Source: Arthrobacter sp. N199823
GTDB lineage: Bacteria; Actinomycetota; Actinomycetes; Actinomycetales; Micrococcaceae
Direction of reading: 5' to 3'
DNA: 64,000 bases
NCBI RefSeq assembly: GCF_002929705.1
Contig: NZ_PJIN01000002.1
Span: 310,001-374,000 of the forward strand
Made by a program: the position numbers and the translations under genes. Under the pieces are notes generated by a model. It had not been told where the DNA came from and did no database searches. It saw only the letters and a list, made by a program, of their open reading frames with translations. Positions within the stretch are counted from its first letter, which is position 1. Each line of letters starts with the position of its first letter. This document shows positions 36,433 through 45,252 of this stretch, one piece after another.

Positions 36433-37470
36433 ATGATGAGCACACAATCAGCCAATCCCCAGAACACATCCGGCACGAGCGCCCAGGCTAGCGTCGTGGC
36501 GGATCGGCCCATTGGAATTTTCGATTCTGGGGTTGGGGGATTGACTGTGGCCCGTGCGGTGATTGATCAGCTCCCCAACGAGTCCATCCTGTATGTGGGC
36601 GACACGGCCAAGGGACCATATGGGCCGTTGCCGATCGCCGAGGTCCGGGCCAATGCGCTTGGGGTCATGGATGAATTGGTTGACTCAGGCGTCAAACTTC
36701 TGGTCATAGCGTGCAACTCGGCGTCAGCGGCCGTGCTGCGGGATGCGCGGGAACGCTACACGGCCCGCTATGGAATTCCCGTGATCGAGGTCATCCAGCC
36801 GGCAGTACGCCGCGCCGTTGCTGCTACCCGGACCGGAAACGTTGGCGTCATTGGCACCGTGGCTACGGTGGGCTCGCGCGCCTATAACGACACCTTTGCT
36901 GCAGCCCCGGATCTGACCATCACCTCCGTTGCCTGTCCCGATTTTGTGCGGTTCGTGGAATCGGGCATCACCGCAGGCCCGGAGTTGCTGACCACGGCAC
37001 AAAGGTATTTGGCGCCACTGAAAGACGCTGGCGTGGACACCTTGGTGCTCGGCTGTACCCACTATCCGCTGCTGACGGGTGTCATTTCGTTTGTCATGGG
37101 CGATTCTGTGACACTGGTTTCCAGCGCCGAAGAAACCGCCAAGGATGTCTACAAGGCCCTGGTGAACCACGATCTGGAACGTGTTTCAGCGGCGGCACCT
37201 ACCCACCAATTCCTCTCCACGGGCGACGCGAGCAGCTTCGGCATCCTGGCCCGGCGCTTCCTGGGCCCGGAGGTGCGTGGCGTTGAGCAGGTCAGCCACG
37301 TGTCAGCGCATTACCCCACGGGCGCACTGGCACGGATTACTCCCGACATGATTGCCGCGGCCCGGCAAAATTCCGCAGGCGTGGCAGTCACACAACACTC
37401 CAATTTTGTTTTGGCGGAATCCATGGGCAGACTGGCTGTTCCGGGAAATGTTGCGGGGGAGCGAACATGA
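36433..37470 (+). CDS. murI: Glutamate racemase
   Basis: 345 residues. [13 protein letters not shown] opens the fold; catalytic Cys are in [10 protein letters not shown] and LGCTHYPLL. Supplies D-Glu for peptidoglycan. A disordered lead of about 25 residues precedes the domain, and the C-terminal half is longer than E. coli average. Two ATGs (36433, 36436) are adjacent. Overlaps the following hydrolase by 4 nt (ATGA). Confidence 0.96.
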   Translation: MMSTQSANPQNTSGTSAQASVVADRPIGIFDSGVGGLTVARAVIDQLPNESILYVGDTAKGPYGPLPIAEVRANALGVMDELVDSGVKLLVIACNSASAAVLRDARERYTARYGIPVIEVIQPAVRRAVAATRTGNVGVIGTVATVGSRAYNDTFAAAPDLTITSVACPDFVRFVESGITAGPELLTTAQRYLAPLKDAGVDTLVLGCTHYPLLTGVISFVMGDSVTLVSSAEETAKDVYKALVNHDLERVSAAAPTHQFLSTGDASSFGILARRFLGPEVRGVEQVSHVSAHYPTGALARITPDMIAAARQNSAGVAVTQHSNFVLAESMGRLAVPGNVAGERT

Positions 37471-38264
37471 AGTTAACGATTGTTGGATGCAGCGGGTCCT
37501 TTCCCGGCCCGGCGTCGCCCGCGTCCTGCTATCTACTCACAGCGCACGACGGCGTTCGGCCCTGGCGAGTGCTCATTGACTTGGGCAGCGGCGCTTTGGG
37601 TGCGGCGCAAAAGTACATGGATCTTGAGGATATTGACGCAATTTTCCTCAGCCACCTGCACCCCGACCACTGCATGGACCTCTGCGGTCTGCATGTGGCT
37701 GTCCGCTGGAACCCGGAGGGCTGGAACCGCGGCCGCATTCAAGTCTGGGGGCCGGCAGAAACGGCTGATCGGCTCGCCACCGCTTATGGGCTGGACCTGG
37801 ATCCGGGCATGCGCGAAGAATTTGACTTCATCAACTGGGCCGAGCGCGAACCAGTCACTGTGGGCCCGTTTAAGGTCACTCCCTATTCAGTGAACCATCC
37901 CACTCCCGAGGCCTATGCGCTGCGGGTGGAGGTCACCGAATACGACGGAACCGGCATGGACCGCACCGCCGTCCTGACGTACTCGGGCGACACCGACAGT
38001 TGCCAGGGCCTAGAAGATGCAGCGCAAGACGCCGACTTCTTCTTGTGTGAAGCGGCATTCATTGAAGGCCGGGACGACAACATCAAGGACGTCCACCTCA
38101 CCGGAAAACGCGCAGGGGAAGCCGCAGCACGGGCCAACGTGAAGCGGCTGCTATTAACCCACATCCCTGTGTGGACTGACAGCAACACCGTGGTTGAAGA
38201 GGCCCGCGGAGTCTTTTCGGGCGGCGTGGCCGCAGCCGTTGCCGGTGTGCACTACACTATCTAG
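37467..38264 (+). CDS. Metallo-beta-lactamase-fold hydrolase
   Basis: 265 residues. [13 protein letters not shown] is the HxHxDH metal motif; [22 protein letters not shown] and LLTHIP supply further ligands. The start [14 protein letters not shown] is typical of the RNase Z-like/cAMP-phosphodiesterase-like group found between murI and rph in actinobacteria. Specific substrate unknown. Confidence 0.9.
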   Translation: MKLTIVGCSGSFPGPASPASCYLLTAHDGVRPWRVLIDLGSGALGAAQKYMDLEDIDAIFLSHLHPDHCMDLCGLHVAVRWNPEGWNRGRIQVWGPAETADRLATAYGLDLDPGMREEFDFINWAEREPVTVGPFKVTPYSVNHPTPEAYALRVEVTEYDGTGMDRTAVLTYSGDTDSCQGLEDAAQDADFFLCEAAFIEGRDDNIKDVHLTGKRAGEAAARANVKRLLLTHIPVWTDSNTVVEEARGVFSGGVAAAVAGVHYTI

Positions 38265-38332
38265 CGCTCCCGCTTTGTCGCACCCGCTTTCTGAGGAGCG
38301 GTCCTCTTTGTCACCGATCAAGATTGCCATTC

Positions 38333-38875
38333 ATGAATAAGATGCCACGCGATAACCGGATATCTAACAACGGCATGGCCGGGCAGGCACCTGTTGTGCC
38401 GCCCGTCATGAACACCATTTTCTGGCTGCTCATGGGCGCTGCTGTTGCGCAGATCATCGCGGCTGTTTTTGGTGTTCTCCATGCCAGCTCCGACGCCTAC
38501 CGTCAGGATGCCATCAAGCAACTGGCGGCCCAAAACGTCACGGACGTTAATGCCGAGATGCTGGAAATGATGTCTGTGGCAACCGTGGGAACCATCACTG
38601 TCGTGGCCGTGGCAGCAGTCATCCTGTATGTGCTGATTGGCCTGTTCCTGAAGAAAGGCATGGGGTGGGCGCGCCTTGCCGGCACCGGACTGGCATTGAT
38701 TTCATTCTCCCGCTACATGGGCGTGAACACTCCCGGGGGCATGGCCACGCTCCTGCAGATCGTCCTCGGAGTTGGCGCCATGGTCCTGTGCTTCATGGGT
38801 CCAGCCGCCGTGTTCTTCAAGGACAAGAGGACCCACAAGCTGGCTCGCAGAAAGAACGCACGCCTCGCCCGGTAG
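38333..38875 (+). CDS. Small membrane protein of unknown function
   Basis: 180 residues with four transmembrane helices (about 28-48, 85-108, 117-135, 142-162), an N-terminal polar tail and a very basic C-terminus ([18 protein letters not shown]). No motif recognised. Start ATG 38333 is the last before the first helix; ribosome site not evident, though AAGATT lies 7 nt upstream. Its last codons and stop belong to a repeat that recurs twice downstream. Confidence 0.7.
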   Translation: MNKMPRDNRISNNGMAGQAPVVPPVMNTIFWLLMGAAVAQIIAAVFGVLHASSDAYRQDAIKQLAAQNVTDVNAEMLEMMSVATVGTITVVAVAAVILYVLIGLFLKKGMGWARLAGTGLALISFSRYMGVNTPGGMATLLQIVLGVGAMVLCFMGPAAVFFKDKRTHKLARRKNARLAR

Positions 38876-39100
38876 CGCCTCCCGGGCTCCCAACGCTCGC
38901 AAGCTCCCCAGCCGCTCCCAACGCTCGCAAGCTCGCGCTGGGTCCCTCGCGGCCGTGGGCCCACGCCGTGGCCCCTCGCCCGGTAGCGCCTCCCGGGCTC
39001 CCAACGCTCGCAAGCTCGCGTCGGGCCCCTCGCCCGGTAGCGCCTACCGGGCTCCCCAACCTCGCTTCGCTCGGCCGTGGCCCCTCGCCCGGTAGGCTTG
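38863..39100. repeat. Intergenic 44-nt repeat array beginning in the end of a coding sequence
   Basis: Two identical 44-nt copies (38863-38906 and 38974-39017), each starting CCTCGCCCGGTAGCGCC and ending CAACGCTCGCAAGCTC. A diverged third copy begins at 39028, a partial copy of the 3' half lies at 38915-38934, and the 5' 13 nt recur at 39083. The first copy contains the stop codon (TAG) of the membrane-protein gene. Each unit has internal symmetry around CCTCCCGGG. Confidence 0.85.
39093..39098 (+). promoter_or_regulatory. -10 element for leaderless rph transcript
   Basis: TAGGCT, 7 nt before the ATG at 39106; it overlaps the last partial repeat unit, whose sequence supplies the TAG. Confidence 0.5.
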
Positions 39101-39105
39101 TCCTC

Positions 39106-39846
39106 ATGACTTCCTCTGAAACACTTCGCGCCGACGGGCGCACCAACGACCAGCTCCGCGACATCACCATCACCCGCGGCTGGTCCAAGCAGGCCGAGGG
39201 CTCGGCCCTGATCGAATTCGGCAACACCCGCGTGCTCTGCACCGCCTCCCTGACCCCCGGCGTCCCTCGCTGGCTCAAGGGCGAAGGTACCGGCTGGGTC
39301 ACGGCCGAATACGCCATGCTTCCCCGCGCCACCAACACCCGTAACTCCCGCGAATCCGTCAAGGGCAAGATCGGCGGCCGCACCCACGAGATCTCCCGTC
39401 TGATCGGCCGTTCACTGCGCTCCATCATCGACACCAAGGCTCTGGGCGAGAATACGATCGTCCTAGACTGTGACGTGCTCCAGGCCGACGGCGGCACTCG
39501 CACCGCGGCCATCACCGGCGCCTACGTGGCCCTCGCCGACGCCATTGCGTTCGCCAAGGAAAACAAGCTGATCGCCAAAAACGCCCAGCCGTTGATCGAC
39601 ACGGTCTCCGCCATCTCCGTGGGCATCATCGACGGCGTCCCCATGCTGGATCTGCCCTACGTTGAAGACGTGCGCGCCGAGACGGACATGAACGTTGTTG
39701 TCACCGGCTCCGGCAAGTTCGTTGAAGTCCAGGGCACCGCTGAAGGCGCACCGTTCGATCGCGACGAACTCAACCAGCTCCTGGACCTGGCTCTGATCGG
39801 CACCACGCAGCTGGCCCAGATCCAGCGCGAGACTCTCGGCAACTAG
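39106..39846 (+). CDS. rph: Ribonuclease PH
   Basis: 246 residues. [34 protein letters not shown] and the phosphate-site [17 protein letters not shown] are diagnostic. 3'-to-5' phosphorolytic trimming of tRNA precursors. The frame is open upstream through the repeats, but ATG 39106 matches the family start. Stop overlaps the next GTG. Confidence 0.97.
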   Translation: MTSSETLRADGRTNDQLRDITITRGWSKQAEGSALIEFGNTRVLCTASLTPGVPRWLKGEGTGWVTAEYAMLPRATNTRNSRESVKGKIGGRTHEISRLIGRSLRSIIDTKALGENTIVLDCDVLQADGGTRTAAITGAYVALADAIAFAKENKLIAKNAQPLIDTVSAISVGIIDGVPMLDLPYVEDVRAETDMNVVVTGSGKFVEVQGTAEGAPFDRDELNQLLDLALIGTTQLAQIQRETLGN

Positions 39847-40466
39847 TGAGCACGCCCAAACTGGTCCTCGCCACCCACAACCAGGGCAAATTGCGGGAGC
39901 TGCGCGAGTTGCTTCGTGGCCAGATTCCTGGTCTGGATGTGGACACTGACGTGGTCGACGCCGGAGCGATCGACGCCCCGGATGTCGCCGAAACAGGTGT
40001 CACCTTTGCGGAGAATGCGCGGCTGAAGGCTCACGCTGTGGCCCAGTTCAGCGGCGCTCTGGCTATTGCCGATGATTCAGGATTGGCCGTAGACGTGCTG
40101 GGCGGATCGCCCGGCATCTTCTCGGCCCGCTGGGCTGGCGCTCACGGGGACGACACCGCGAACCTGAATCTGTTGCTGGCCCAGCTCTCGGACATTGCGC
40201 CGGAACATCGCGGCGCACGTTTTATTTGCGCAGCGGCCCTGGCCAGCCCGGACGGAACCGTGGACGTGGTGGAGGAGGGGGCCCTTGAGGGAACCTTGCT
40301 TCCTGAGCCCCGGGGTGAGGGCGGCTTCGGCTATGACCCGATCCTGCAACCTGTGGGCATGGATGTTTCATGCGCCGAGCTGAGCAGCACGGAGAAAAAC
40401 GCCATCAGCCACCGGGGCAACGCCTTCCGGGCGCTGCTGCCACACATCGTCAAGGCGCTTTCCTAA
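39846..40466 (+). CDS. rdgB: RdgB/HAM1 family non-canonical purine NTP pyrophosphatase
   Basis: 206 residues. ATHNQGKLRELRELL, IADDSGLAVDVLGG and GEGGFGYDPILQP are the nucleotide-binding motifs. Hydrolyses dITP/XTP to keep the pool clean. GTG 39846 overlaps the rph stop by one base; rph-rdgB coupling is common in actinobacteria. Confidence 0.96.
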   Translation: MSTPKLVLATHNQGKLRELRELLRGQIPGLDVDTDVVDAGAIDAPDVAETGVTFAENARLKAHAVAQFSGALAIADDSGLAVDVLGGSPGIFSARWAGAHGDDTANLNLLLAQLSDIAPEHRGARFICAAALASPDGTVDVVEEGALEGTLLPEPRGEGGFGYDPILQPVGMDVSCAELSSTEKNAISHRGNAFRALLPHIVKALS

Positions 40467-40498
40467 GCTCCCACTAGTCTTTGCACCTCTCCCGCAAC

Positions 40499-40559
40499 GC
40501 CGAAAGGGGAGTAGTTGGCAATGTTCGAGTCGAACATTGCCAACTACTCCCCTCTCGGC
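40499..40559. repeat. 61-bp nearly perfect palindrome
   Basis: Arms 40499-40528 and 40530-40559 pair over 30 positions with one mismatch (40504 against 40554) around a single central base. The arm contains GGGGAGTAGTTGGCAATG and then TTCGA at the centre. It lies 32 nt after the rdgB stop and 60 nt before the end of the convergent DedA gene. No T run follows. Compare 57699-57760, which shares GTAGTT next to a G run. Confidence 0.9.
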
Positions 40560-40619
40560 GAACTAGGGCTCTGAGATTCGGCGCAAGCGGACTTCAAAGG
40601 AGAAGCCGGCAGGGGCGTC

Positions 40620-41339
40620 TTAGGCCTCTGAGGCCTTCTTTTTACGGTGCTTGCTCATGGCCTTCAGGAACTCAATGCCGATCGGGATGATGGACACGGC
40701 AACGATGGCCAGGAAGATGATGTCCAGATTGTGCTGAACCCACGGCACGTTGTTTCCCAGAACATAGCCGAGGTAGGTCACGCCGCCGGCCCACGCTACG
40801 GCGCCAATGGCGTTGAAGAGTACGAACTTGCGCATGTCCATCTTGGCGACGCCCACGATAACGGGGACAAAGGTGCGCACAATAGGAACAAAACGCGCCA
40901 GGATCAGGGCCTTGCCGCCGTGCCGTTCAAAGAAGGCGTGGGCGCTGTCAACGTGCTGTTTCTTGAAGAGCTTTGACTCAGGCTTGTTGAAGATGGCAGG
41001 GCCGGCCTTGTAGCCGATGAAGTAACCCAGCTGGTTGCCGATAAAGCCTGAAACGATGAGCAAGCCCATGAGCACCCAGATGTTCACGGGCATGGCACCG
41101 GTGCTGACCAGCAATCCTGCGGTGAACAACAGCGAATCACCAGGCAGGAAGAACCCCACCAGCAGCCCTGTCTCGGCGAAGATGATGCCGCAGGCAATGA
41201 TGACCACCCAAAAACCCAGAGCAGGGTGGTTTAGGAGGTTCATCGGATCGAGCCAGTCGGGTAGCAGTCCCAAAGCAGGAACGGCCCCATGGCCCACGAG
41301 AGCGGGCAGGGCGGAGTCACTCAATGCAGTAAGTATCAC
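40620..41339 (-). CDS. DedA family membrane protein
   Basis: 239 residues. FAETGLLVGFFLPGDSLLF and ARFVPIVRTFVPVIVGVAKM are the SNARE-associated/DedA signatures; members act as undecaprenyl-phosphate or phospholipid scramblases/flippases. GTG 41339 is supported by TAATCT 6 nt upstream. The Lys-rich C-terminus is cytoplasmic by the positive-inside rule. Confidence 0.92.
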   Translation of the reverse strand: MILTALSDSALPALVGHGAVPALGLLPDWLDPMNLLNHPALGFWVVIIACGIIFAETGLLVGFFLPGDSLLFTAGLLVSTGAMPVNIWVLMGLLIVSGFIGNQLGYFIGYKAGPAIFNKPESKLFKKQHVDSAHAFFERHGGKALILARFVPIVRTFVPVIVGVAKMDMRKFVLFNAIGAVAWAGGVTYLGYVLGNNVPWVQHNLDIIFLAIVAVSIIPIGIEFLKAMSKHRKKKASEA

Positions 41340-41345
41340 ACTCCA

Positions 41346-41351
41346 AGATTA
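41346..41351 (-). promoter_or_regulatory. -10 element for leaderless DedA transcript
   Basis: TAATCT on the minus strand, 6 nt before the GTG at 41339. Confidence 0.5.
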
Positions 41352-41399
41352 CGGTACTTCCCTGACAGCTTCCTCCACCCTGAGGAGGATATTGGGGTG

Positions 41400-41428
41400 T
41401 TGACTTTTACCCGGATGGTTATATAGTT
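41400..41428 (+). promoter_or_regulatory. Sigma70-type promoter of the gntR-ABC operon
   Basis: TTGACT (41400-41405), 17-bp spacer, TATAGT (41423-41428): the best canonical promoter in the window. Transcription should start near 41434, inside the operator palindrome. Confidence 0.75.
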
Positions 41429-41447
41429 AGTTACATGAGTAACGAAC
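41426..41447. promoter_or_regulatory. Operator palindrome for the GntR regulator
   Basis: GTTAGTTAC (41426-41434) and GTAACGAAC (41439-41447) are complementary at 8 of 9 positions around ATGA. It overlaps the 3' part of the -10 and the expected transcription start, the usual place for a repressor of the YtrA/GntR type encoded by the first gene. Confidence 0.7.
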
Positions 41448-41492
41448 CAATGAAGTTGGCGCGACTGCCCGCATTCGGGGAGGTGGTTGTTG

Positions 41493-41894
41493 GTGATCGA
41501 TGACAGCAGGCCGATCTTTATGCAGATCGCCCAGATGATCGAAAACGACATTGTGGACGGCGTCCTGTCCGAAGAGGCGCAGGTTCCCTCCACGAATGAA
41601 TTTGCAGCCTTTCACAGGATCAATCCGGCCACCGCGGCCAAGGGCGTGAACCGGCTGGTAGATGACGGAATCCTTTACAAGAAACGGGGAATTGGCATGT
41701 TTGTTGCCACCGGTTCCCGGGCCATCCTCGTTGGGCGGCGCCGGGAGGATTTTTACGAACAATTCGTCCGCCCGCTAGCCCGGGAGGCCCGAAAACTGGG
41801 CATCGATGCTGAGCAACTGCTGGCCATGATGGCCCGCGAATCGGCCACGGACGTGGACCACGCAATAGTTACCGAGAAAGAAGGCGCGCTATGA
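41493..41894 (+). CDS. GntR-family transcriptional regulator (YtrA subfamily)
   Basis: 133 residues: IDDSRPIFMQIAQMIENDIV, then the winged helix (VPSTNEFAAFHRINPATAAKG is the recognition region), followed by a short C-terminal helical segment, the YtrA layout that lacks a large effector domain. GTG 41493 is 9 nt from GGGGAGG; TTG codons at 41487 and 41490 are alternatives. Overlaps the ABC ATPase (ATGA), whose expression it probably controls along with its own. Confidence 0.9.
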   Translation: MIDDSRPIFMQIAQMIENDIVDGVLSEEAQVPSTNEFAAFHRINPATAAKGVNRLVDDGILYKKRGIGMFVATGSRAILVGRRREDFYEQFVRPLAREARKLGIDAEQLLAMMARESATDVDHAIVTEKEGAL

Positions 41895-42844
41895 GCATTC
41901 CCATCGTTCAAGTGCAGAACCTCTCCCGGAGGTACCGGGACGTGACGGCGCTCGACGGCGTCAACCTCTCCTTGGAGCAGGATAAAATCTACGGATTGCT
42001 GGGCCGTAATGGCGCCGGCAAAACAACCCTCATGTCCATCCTGACAGCGCAGGGCTTTGCCAGCTCGGGCGATGTTCAGGTCTTCGGTGAACACCCTTAC
42101 GAAAACGAGAAGGTGCTCAGCCGGATCTGCTTCATCCGAGAATCCCAAAAGTACCCGGATGACTTCAAACCGGTGCACGCGTTCAAGGCGGCCGCCCTGT
42201 TCTACAAGAACTGGGACGAAGCCATGGCGTTGACTCTTGCGGAGGAATTCCAGCTGCCCATGAAGCGGCGCATCAAGAAGCTCTCGCGCGGCCAGCTTTC
42301 TGCTGTCGGGGTCATCATCGGCTTGGCCTCCCGCGCCGAGCTGACGTTCTTTGACGAGCCGTATCTGGGACTTGACGCGGTGGCCCGCCAGCTGTTCTAT
42401 GACAGGTTACTCACCGATTATGCGCAGTTCCCTCGCACCATCGTGCTGTCCTCGCACTTAATCGATGAGGTGGCCAATCTGCTTGAGCACGTCATCATCA
42501 TTGACAAGGGCCGCATCCTGATCGACGACGACGCGGAGAACATCCGAGGTTCGGCGATCAATGTGGCGGGAACCGGTGCCCGTGCCGAGTCCTTTGCCGC
42601 CGGGCGGACCATCGTGCACCGCGAGAACGTCGGCGCACTGGTTTCGCTAACCATCGAGGGAACACTGAGTCCAGCCGAACGCCGAGAGGCGCAGGAGCTC
42701 GGGCTGGAAGTGAGCCCGGTTTCGCTGCAACAATTTGTCATTAGAAAGACGCTCGACGCCGGAGCTCCCCTTGAGCGCGCGTCCACAGGAGCGGCGCCGG
42801 TCAAGACCGCCGGCACACCAACCCGGACGGGAGCAAGACGATGA
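41891..42844 (+). CDS. ABC transporter ATP-binding protein
   Basis: 317 residues. Walker A GRNGAGKTT, signature LSRGQLSAVGV, Walker B LTFFDEPYLGLD, H-loop SSHLID. The last 110 residues form an accessory domain with a Pro/Thr/Arg-rich end. Paired with the following membrane protein and the GntR regulator; such operons respond to cell-envelope stress in related bacteria, which is inference here. Confidence 0.9.
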   Translation: MSIPIVQVQNLSRRYRDVTALDGVNLSLEQDKIYGLLGRNGAGKTTLMSILTAQGFASSGDVQVFGEHPYENEKVLSRICFIRESQKYPDDFKPVHAFKAAALFYKNWDEAMALTLAEEFQLPMKRRIKKLSRGQLSAVGVIIGLASRAELTFFDEPYLGLDAVARQLFYDRLLTDYAQFPRTIVLSSHLIDEVANLLEHVIIIDKGRILIDDDAENIRGSAINVAGTGARAESFAAGRTIVHRENVGALVSLTIEGTLSPAERREAQELGLEVSPVSLQQFVIRKTLDAGAPLERASTGAAPVKTAGTPTRTGARR

Positions 42845-43578
42845 GTGCCATAGTGAATGCCACGTACCCCACACTGAACCGCAACGCCGGACACCGCGCC
42901 ATGGGGGTTGCCAGGATGCAACTCATCAATAAATGGACGTTCCTGGGTATCCCGGCTGTCATCATCGCGGGCGCGTTCCTGTTCAGTGCAGTCATTTGGG
43001 CGCTGATTCCGGATTCTGTGGAGGTGAAATACTCCGGTGCCGGCCAGGCTGTCATGTGGTATTTCTTCGGTCTGGGCATCCAGTCGCTGACGTTGAGCTT
43101 CCCGTTCTCCCAGGGGCTAAGCGTGAGCCGGCGCAACTTCTTCCTCGGCACGGTGGGACTGTTCACGGTGCTTGCAGCCGCCGTCTCCGCGCTCTATGTG
43201 GTCCTTGGCATCATTGAGAAGGCCACGAACGGCTGGGGTTTGCAGGGCCAGATGTTCGCCATTGAATGGGTTGCCGAGAAGTCCTGGTTCATCCAATGGT
43301 TCTTCTACTTTGTCCTCATGATGTTCTTGTTCCTGCTGGGCTTCTGGGCGGCCACTGTCTACAAGCGTTGGCAGACCACCGGAGTGCTTGTCATGACGCT
43401 CTCGGCGGCCGTGCTGCTGGTGGGTGCCGTTGCCCTCATTACCCTGCAGGATTGGTGGCCGGCGGTTGGCACCTGGATTGTCGCACTGACCCCGCTAACG
43501 CTCGGTGCCTTGGCCTTTGTCCTGGTGCTCGTGCTGGGCGTCGCCGCGTACCTGACCTTGCGCCGGGCAACACCGTAG
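42841..43578 (+). CDS. ABC transporter membrane subunit
   Basis: 245 residues with six predicted helices (from about residue 32 on). No family motif beyond hydrophobicity, but the four-base overlap with the ATPase and the operon setting support the call. FSQGLSVSRRNFFLGTVGLF is reminiscent of membrane subunits in other GntR-linked ABC operons. Confidence 0.8.
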   Translation: MSAIVNATYPTLNRNAGHRAMGVARMQLINKWTFLGIPAVIIAGAFLFSAVIWALIPDSVEVKYSGAGQAVMWYFFGLGIQSLTLSFPFSQGLSVSRRNFFLGTVGLFTVLAAAVSALYVVLGIIEKATNGWGLQGQMFAIEWVAEKSWFIQWFFYFVLMMFLFLLGFWAATVYKRWQTTGVLVMTLSAAVLLVGAVALITLQDWWPAVGTWIVALTPLTLGALAFVLVLVLGVAAYLTLRRATP

Positions 43579-43607
43579 CGCTGTCCCGCACCCCAAACTA
43601 AAGCTAG

Positions 43608-43643
43608 GGCACGACGCCGGACCCAACCGTCCGGCGTCGTGCC
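43608..43643 (+). terminator. Terminator of the gntR-ABC operon
   Basis: Perfect 15-bp stem (43608-43622 with 43629-43643), loop CCAACC, extended by AAGCT/AGCTT after two mismatches, then TTTTCCTT. Confidence 0.92.
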
Positions 43644-43723
43644 TCAGCTTTTCCTTGGGGGAACGCGGGCGGAAGGCCATGTGAGAAACGGCTCGGAGTG
43701 CGTTTCCTGTGGGCGCCCGGGGG

Positions 43724-43729
43724 TAGCCT
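43724..43729 (+). promoter_or_regulatory. -10 element for leaderless exonuclease transcript
   Basis: TAGCCT, 6 nt before the GTG at 43736. Confidence 0.5.
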
Positions 43730-43735
43730 TGAAGT

Positions 43736-44734
43736 GTGGCTTTGGACTTTACAGCAATTGATTTTGAAACTGCCAACGGATTTCGGGGATCGCCCTGCTC
43801 CGTTGGTCTCACAAGGGTCCGCGGCGGGGTGATTGTCGAGGAGGGTTATTGGCTCATGCGCCCGCCCGAGGGGCACGACCACTTTGACTCGCGCAACATC
43901 ACCATTCATGGCATCACCCCCGACGACGTCGCCGGCGCCCCGCGTTTTGCCGACGTCTTTGGCGAGGTCAGCGCCTTCATTGGCGAGGACGCGCTCGTGG
44001 CGCACAACGCGGCCTTCGATCTTGGCGTGATCCGCTCAGCCTCCGAGGTCTCGGGCCTGGCCGCTCCGGCGTTTGACTACGCCTGCACCGTGGTGCTCTC
44101 GCGCAAGAACTATTCACTGCCGTCGTACTCGCTGCCTTTTGTTGCCGAGGCTGCCGGTGTTCCGCTCCGCAACCACCACGACGCCATTGAGGATGCCCGG
44201 GCCTGTGCTGGGATCATGGTGGACATTGCTGGCAAACACGGTGTTGACTCGGTGCGCGGTGTGTTTGAGTCGATGAGGTTGGCCATGCCGCATGCCGAGG
44301 CCTACGACCCCGCCACGGATGAGGTGTCCAAGGCCACCCGCTCCGCCCTAGAACGCATCGCTGAAATGAAGGACGGACTCGCCAATGGCACGGCCCGCGG
44401 TGGCCGCTCCAGCTGGTCCACGGAAGGCCCCAACCCGGAGCCGAATGCCCATGCCGATGTGGCGCATCCGCTTTTTGGCCAAACTGTTGTGTTTACGGGC
44501 GATCTCAGCCTGGGCCGGCCCCAGGCGAAAACCATGGCCGCCGCCCACGGCGCCCAGTGCGCCAGCAATGTGACACTGAAAACTACTGTTCTGGTGGTGG
44601 GCAGTGGCTTCGCCGCCGCTGACTTGAGTAACGGGCGGCTGACGTCCAAGGCCAAGCGCGTGCTCGACCTGCAACGCCGGGGACAGGGCATCGAGGTGCT
44701 CTCCGAGGGCGAGTTCATGCAGATGGTGGGCTAG
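43736..44734 (+). CDS. DEDDh 3'-5' exonuclease with C-terminal BRCT domain
   Basis: 332 residues. Exo I FTAIDFETAN, Exo II VAHNAAFDLGVI and Exo III NHHDAIEDA give the DEDDh metal site of DNA polymerase III epsilon-type nucleases. After a Ser/Pro linker comes a BRCT-like domain (HPLFGQTVVFTGDLSLGR...LVVGSGF...KAKRVLDLQRRGQGIEVLSEGEF). Likely a repair nuclease rather than the replicative proofreader. Confidence 0.9.
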   Translation: MALDFTAIDFETANGFRGSPCSVGLTRVRGGVIVEEGYWLMRPPEGHDHFDSRNITIHGITPDDVAGAPRFADVFGEVSAFIGEDALVAHNAAFDLGVIRSASEVSGLAAPAFDYACTVVLSRKNYSLPSYSLPFVAEAAGVPLRNHHDAIEDARACAGIMVDIAGKHGVDSVRGVFESMRLAMPHAEAYDPATDEVSKATRSALERIAEMKDGLANGTARGGRSSWSTEGPNPEPNAHADVAHPLFGQTVVFTGDLSLGRPQAKTMAAAHGAQCASNVTLKTTVLVVGSGFAAADLSNGRLTSKAKRVLDLQRRGQGIEVLSEGEFMQMVG

Positions 44735-44755
44735 CCTCGCCGGACTGCGGAGGAC

Positions 44756-44761
44756 TACGCT
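44756..44761 (+). promoter_or_regulatory. -10 element for leaderless MmcQ/YjbR transcript
   Basis: TACGCT, 7 nt before the ATG at 44769; no Shine-Dalgarno is present. Confidence 0.4.
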
Positions 44762-44768
44762 ATCTGCC

Positions 44769-45176
44769 ATGGCCCACCTTCGGATGTATGACGACGCCGA
44801 ACCGCTCCTGAAACGCCTGCGCTGTCTCTGCCTTGCTTTCCCGGAAGCCGTGGAAAAAGAAACCTTTGGCCGGCCCACGTTCCGCTGTGGAAAGATCTTT
44901 GCCTACTTTGGCCAAGGACAGAAGGACCAGCCACGGGAGGCCTCGGTCCAGGTTCTGCCCGAGGCTGATGAACGCGCGGCACTTTTGGCGGACAAGCGCT
45001 TCTACGTCCCCTCCTACATTGGGCCGTACGGCTGGGTGGGGCTGGACCTGAGCGTCGAGCGCCCTGACTGGCAAGAAATCGCCGAATTACTCGATAGCTC
45101 CTACCGGCGGATTGCCCCTGCCCGGTGTTTGGCACTGCTGGACCGGGACGGTTCCCCGGCGGACCGGCGCCTTTGA
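44769..45176 (+). CDS. MmcQ/YjbR-like protein
   Basis: 135 residues. LCLAFPEAVEKETFGRPTFRCGKIFAYF and the later YIGPYGWVGLDLS are the hallmarks of this double-wing/CyaY-like fold. Often called DNA-binding from structure; the biological role is unknown. Confidence 0.88.
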   Translation: MAHLRMYDDAEPLLKRLRCLCLAFPEAVEKETFGRPTFRCGKIFAYFGQGQKDQPREASVQVLPEADERAALLADKRFYVPSYIGPYGWVGLDLSVERPDWQEIAELLDSSYRRIAPARCLALLDRDGSPADRRL

Positions 45177-45252
45177 CTGATGGCGCAGCGTCAGTTCGTC
45201 ATGCGGCGCAACAATCGTAGGAAAGACTCGGTGTGCAGTTCTATTCTGAGCT

